Positions 5,401 through 7,485 of a stretch of DNA of 7,485 nt are shown here, piece by piece. The stretch's first letter is position 1; each line of letters begins with the position of its first letter. The notes under the pieces were generated by a model. The model was not told the origin of the DNA. It searched no databases and saw only the letters and a list, made by a program, of their open reading frames with translations. The DNA is from Ilumatobacter sp. (lineage in GTDB: Bacteria; Actinomycetota; Acidimicrobiia; Acidimicrobiales; Ilumatobacteraceae): the NCBI GenBank assembly GCA_029263275.1, contig JAJCXU010000377.1:1-7485 (forward strand), read 5' to 3'. The position numbers and the translations under genes are program-made.

Positions 5401-6255
5401 ATGAGTGACGTCAAGCCATCAGCACGATCCGCCGAGGCTGTCTTGGCCAATGCGTCTGAAGCCGTCGACGCGGTCGACGTGGTGATGGTCGGCGGCGGCA
5501 ACATGGGTGCCGCACTCCTCGGCGGAATGATCGAATCTGGGGCGTTCGATCCGGGCACGTTGGCGGTGGTCGAGTTGCTCGCAGCGCGCCGCGACCAACT
5601 CGTCGAGATGTTTCCTGGCGTCGCGGTCGTCGATGCCATCCCGCCATGTCGTTCCGTCGTCCTGGCAGTCAAGCCGCCCGGTGTTCCCGACGCTGCGGCC
5701 GCCGCGGTTGCTGCTGGTTCCACGCGCATTCTGTCGATTGCCGCCGGTGTCAACATCGCCACGATCGAGGCGGCCGCCGGCGCTGGCGTGGCCGTTGTCC
5801 GGTGTATGCCGAACACCCCGGCGCTCGTTGGTCAAGGCACCTCGGCGATTGCCGGTGGGACCGCCGCCACCACTGACGATCTCGAATGGGCGGAGTCAGT
5901 GCTCAGCGCAGTGGGCATCGTCGATCGCCTGCCCGAAGCACAACTCGATGCGTTCACTGGCGTGGCCGGTTCGGGCCCGGCGTACATCTTCCTGGTCGCC
6001 GAAGCGTTGACCGAGGCAGCCGTTGCCGAAGGCATCGACCAGGCGACTGCCGAGCGTGTGGTCAGCCAGTTGCTGCTGGGTGCATCGACGCTGCTGGCCC
6101 GCGACGGCGATCCAGCAACGTTGCGCCGCAACGTCACCTCGCCCAACGGCACCACCGCAGCCGGACTCGGTGTGCTCGACGAACGTGATCTTCGTGGCAC
6201 GTTCGCGGCGGCGGTGCGAGCCGCAACCGAACGCAGCCGCGAACTCGGAGCTTGA
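5401..6255 (+). CDS. proC: Pyrroline-5-carboxylate reductase
   Basis: ProC catalyses the last step of proline synthesis, reducing 1-pyrroline-5-carboxylate to L-proline with NAD(P)H in the cytoplasm; the family forms oligomers through its helical C-terminal domain. The product is 284 residues, close to the usual 265-280, with about 25 extra residues before the Rossmann fold. The dinucleotide motif is VVMVGGGNMGAALLGG (27-42). Then come SVVLAVKPPGV, VVRCMPNTPALVGQG (the conserved MPNTP segment), FTGVAGSGPAYIF (substrate-binding SGPA loop) and VTSPNGTTAAGL near the C-terminus, all in the family's order. No key residue appears missing. The gene is monocistronic here, bounded by the terminator after the YbjN gene and by stem-loops downstream. 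M. tuberculosis proC (Rv0500) also lies in the mshA region, though with more genes in between. ATG 5401 is chosen for the -10 box 7 nt upstream. Confidence 0.95.
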   Translation: MSDVKPSARSAEAVLANASEAVDAVDVVMVGGGNMGAALLGGMIESGAFDPGTLAVVELLAARRDQLVEMFPGVAVVDAIPPCRSVVLAVKPPGVPDAAAAAVAAGSTRILSIAAGVNIATIEAAAGAGVAVVRCMPNTPALVGQGTSAIAGGTAATTDDLEWAESVLSAVGIVDRLPEAQLDAFTGVAGSGPAYIFLVAEALTEAAVAEGIDQATAERVVSQLLLGASTLLARDGDPATLRRNVTSPNGTTAAGLGVLDERDLRGTFAAAVRAATERSRELGA

Positions 6256-6293
6256 CGCCAGCCTGGACTCGGCGCCGACCCCGGGCGCGAACA

Positions 6294-6327
6294 GAGCCGG
6301 TATCAACCCCCCAGATGACACCGGCTC
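6294..6327. terminator. Stem-loop downstream of proC with C6/G6 loop
   Basis: GAGCCGGT (6294-6301) and ACCGGCTC (6320-6327) form a perfect 8-bp stem, extended past one A-C mismatch by TCA/TGA (6303-6305 with 6316-6318). The loop is ACCCCCCAGA. In minus-strand RNA the mismatch becomes a G-U pair, giving an uninterrupted 12-bp stem with a G6-containing loop. It starts 39 nt after the proC stop. It may end the proC transcript or be part of a minus-strand RNA. Confidence 0.5.
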
Positions 6328-6331
6328 CGTC

Positions 6332-6362
6332 ACGCGCTGTTCGCCGTCAGAGGCGAACGCGT
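6332..6362. other. Second stem-loop in the proC downstream gap
   Basis: GTTCGCC (6339-6345) pairs perfectly with GGCGAAC (6352-6358) around a 6-nt loop. ACGC (6332-6335) pairs with GCGT (6359-6362), extending the stem across a 3-nt bulge. The 3' side also belongs to the palindrome GAACGCGTTC (6355-6364). It lies 4 nt from the previous stem-loop, so the two form a tandem structured block. Confidence 0.45.
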
Positions 6363-6374
6363 TCTACGGACTGC

Positions 6375-6404
6375 ACCATAGGTCCACTCGCGCACCTGTG
6401 ACAA
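6375..6404 (-). promoter_or_regulatory. Promoter-like sequence reading toward the proC 3' end
   Basis: On the minus strand TTGTCA (6404 down to 6399) and TATGGT (6380 down to 6375) are separated by 18 nt, a good sigma-70/SigA-type match (5 of 6 and 4 of 6). It is the only site in the window where I see both hexamers. The predicted transcript would begin near 6368 and run through the two stem-loops at 6362-6294 into antisense of proC. No protein-coding gene follows, so it may drive a small RNA. Confidence 0.4.
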
Positions 6405-6447
6405 GGGCCACGTCATCCGGACTGTCAGAACTTCGTGCCAGCCACAG

Positions 6448-6488
6448 CGATGAGTCTGCGGGCGCGCGTACCGACCGGAGACTCATCG
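6448..6488. terminator. Long stem-loop between convergent proC and DUF62 genes
   Basis: CGATGAGTCT (6448-6457) and AGACTCATCG (6479-6488) are perfect 10-bp inverted arms. Past a G-G mismatch, CGG (6459-6461) pairs with CCG (6475-6477), leaving a 13-nt loop. It lies 54 nt beyond the stop codon of the minus-strand DUF62 gene and is the best terminator candidate for it. No U-tract is present on either strand. Confidence 0.5.
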
Positions 6489-6542
6489 CGGGTCGCGGTC
6501 AGGGGTTCTGCCAGCGGAGTGATGAGCGGGCGGGCGCGGAAC

Positions 6543-7421
6543 TCAGCTCGGGCGGATCGACACGGGTTGCGCTGTGGGTGCGTCGGCATCACCGCTTGGC
6601 GTGAGCGTCACTTGGTCGCCGGCATCGAGGGCGAGCTCCTCGGCAGCGGATCGCTGATCCATGGCGATGGCGAGCATCCCACTCGAGTCGAGCACGAGGC
6701 CGACGCTGCCGCCCACGAGTTCGGCGAATGACGCGGCGCGGACTGTACTCCGAGTGACTTCGCCAGATGGGTCGGTGGGCGCGCTGATCCGCACGTCGAT
6801 GCGCGATCCGAACGTGGCGGGCAGATCGTCAGGCCCGACGTTGAGCTGCGCATTGCCGAACTGGTCGATCCACAGCACCTGTGCAATGACCTTGGTGTCG
6901 TCGGCTTGGGGGAGCGGGATGACACCTGGCAGCAACAGGTCGGCGTCGACGGGATTGCCGAGTTCCATCAGATCGACGCCATTGCAGAGGTGCGCTGCTG
7001 CCGGAGCAAACACATCACGGCCGGCAAACGTGGCGCCGATGGCGTGGAGTTGGTAGTCGACGTTGGTCAATTCGACCGCACGTCCGGCTCCACCCGTCAT
7101 CGAGACTGCCGGAGCGAGGAGGCCGTTGTCCGGGCCAACGAGGACGCCTTCCCCATCGGCGACTTCGATCGCGATGGCTTTGCGTGACGTGGCAACGCCG
7201 GGGTCGACCACGGCCAATACGACGCCAGAGGCCACATAACTGATGCTGCGTGCCAGAGCGAGTGAGCCCGCGCGCACGTCGAACGGCGCAATGCCATGAG
7301 TCACGTCGATGACCGCGGCGTGCGGTGCGAGTTCTCGAATCACCGACTTGCACACGCCGACGAACTCGTCTTGTAGCCCGTAGTCGGTGAGAAACGAAAC
7401 GGTGTCGTACCTGCGGCCCAT
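6543..7421 (-). CDS. S-adenosylmethionine hydrolase / hydroxide adenosyltransferase (DUF62 family)
   Basis: The 292-residue protein belongs to the SAM hydroxide adenosyltransferase family, which cleaves S-adenosylmethionine to adenosine and methionine with water and is related to the SAM-dependent fluorinase and chlorinase. Family motifs in order are FLTDYGLQDEFVGVCK (10-25), IDVTHGI (38-44), AVVDPGVATSR (70-80), VGPDNGLL (95-102), TFAGRDVFAPAAAHL (131-145) and WIDQFGNAQLN (184-194, start of the C-terminal beta-barrel domain). Of the Asp-Arg-His triad described for the hydrolases (Asp68, Arg75, His127 in Pyrococcus horikoshii), Asp73 and Arg80 are present, but the His of the usual 'TFHGRD' is Ala133. 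The last 20 or so residues are low-complexity. The gene converges on proC and stands alone. ATG 7421 is supported by a -10 box 8 nt upstream. Family membership is secure; the exact reaction is less so because of the missing His. Confidence 0.9.
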   Translation of the reverse strand: MGRRYDTVSFLTDYGLQDEFVGVCKSVIRELAPHAAVIDVTHGIAPFDVRAGSLALARSISYVASGVVLAVVDPGVATSRKAIAIEVADGEGVLVGPDNGLLAPAVSMTGGAGRAVELTNVDYQLHAIGATFAGRDVFAPAAAHLCNGVDLMELGNPVDADLLLPGVIPLPQADDTKVIAQVLWIDQFGNAQLNVGPDDLPATFGSRIDVRISAPTDPSGEVTRSTVRAASFAELVGGSVGLVLDSSGMLAIAMDQRSAAEELALDAGDQVTLTPSGDADAPTAQPVSIRPS

Positions 7422-7429
7422 CGTCTCGG

Positions 7430-7435
7430 ACGCTA
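7430..7435 (-). promoter_or_regulatory. -10 hexamer for leaderless DUF62-gene transcript
   Basis: On the minus strand TAGCGT, the same hexamer as at mshA, ends 8 nt before ATG 7421. No Shine-Dalgarno precedes the start. No clear -35 is visible before the window ends. The remaining 50 bases (7436-7485) show no recognisable gene. Confidence 0.5.
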
Positions 7436-7485
7436 TCTGTCACACCATCACTCAGTCCGGGCGACCCCAACCCGATGCGGAAACA

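Noticed and set aside
6426..6515. CAGAAC/GTTCTG inverted repeat and TGCCAGC direct repeat flanking the 6448-6488 stem-loop
   Set aside because: Repeats of 6-7 bp at this distance are expected by chance; no insertion-element features accompany them.
6435..6731. A 98-residue plus-strand open frame at the end of the proC downstream gap
   Set aside because: More than half of it is antisense to the DUF62 gene and its start lies inside the structured gap, with no supporting signal.

Overview
The window is high-GC DNA from an actinobacterium. An MshA-type mycothiol glycosyltransferase, a protein matching the c-di-GMP-dependent anti-sigma factor RsiG, frequent GTG starts and probable leaderless promoters all point that way. 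The gene mix resembles Acidimicrobiia (Ilumatobacter-like), but that class-level placement is inference. I see no mobile element, CRISPR array, tRNA or rRNA. This looks like chromosomal core sequence.

Layout, left to right: (1) the 3' end of an unrecognised small beta-rich protein (2-310, +). (2) A convergent gene for a membrane-anchored, extracytoplasmic cyclophilin-type peptidyl-prolyl isomerase (348-1166, -). (3) A divergent gene for an unrecognised multi-spanning membrane protein (1257-2393, +). (4) A two-gene unit: a MoaD/ThiS-family sulfur carrier (2597-2839) translationally coupled to an RsiG-like protein (2836-3339). (5) A second coupled unit: mshA (3422-4768) and a YbjN-domain gene (4765-5226), the same pairing as Rv0486-Rv0487 in Mycobacterium tuberculosis. 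(6) proC (5401-6255, +). (7) A 287-bp structured gap with three stem-loops and a minus-strand promoter-like sequence. (8) A convergent S-adenosylmethionine hydrolase/hydroxide adenosyltransferase (DUF62) gene (6543-7421, -).

Two regulatory themes recur. Four genes (moaD-like, mshA, proC and the DUF62 gene) have a TANNNT -10 hexamer ending 7-8 nt before the start codon, as expected for leaderless mRNAs; the PPIase gene has a looser version with a 9-nt gap. Downstream cistrons in both two-gene units start with a 4-nt GTGA overlap. In the moaD-rsiG pair, the two glycine codons of the sulfur carrier's diglycine motif also form the GGAGGA Shine-Dalgarno sequence of rsiG. Most genes are followed by GC-rich stem-loops without U-tracts, which are plausible terminators for this kind of genome.

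The most interesting items are the RsiG homologue with two near-complete c-di-GMP signatures, its coupling to a sulfur carrier with an unusual GG-Ser-Thr tail, the DUF62 protein with Ala where the family's catalytic His is expected, and the structured gap downstream of proC.
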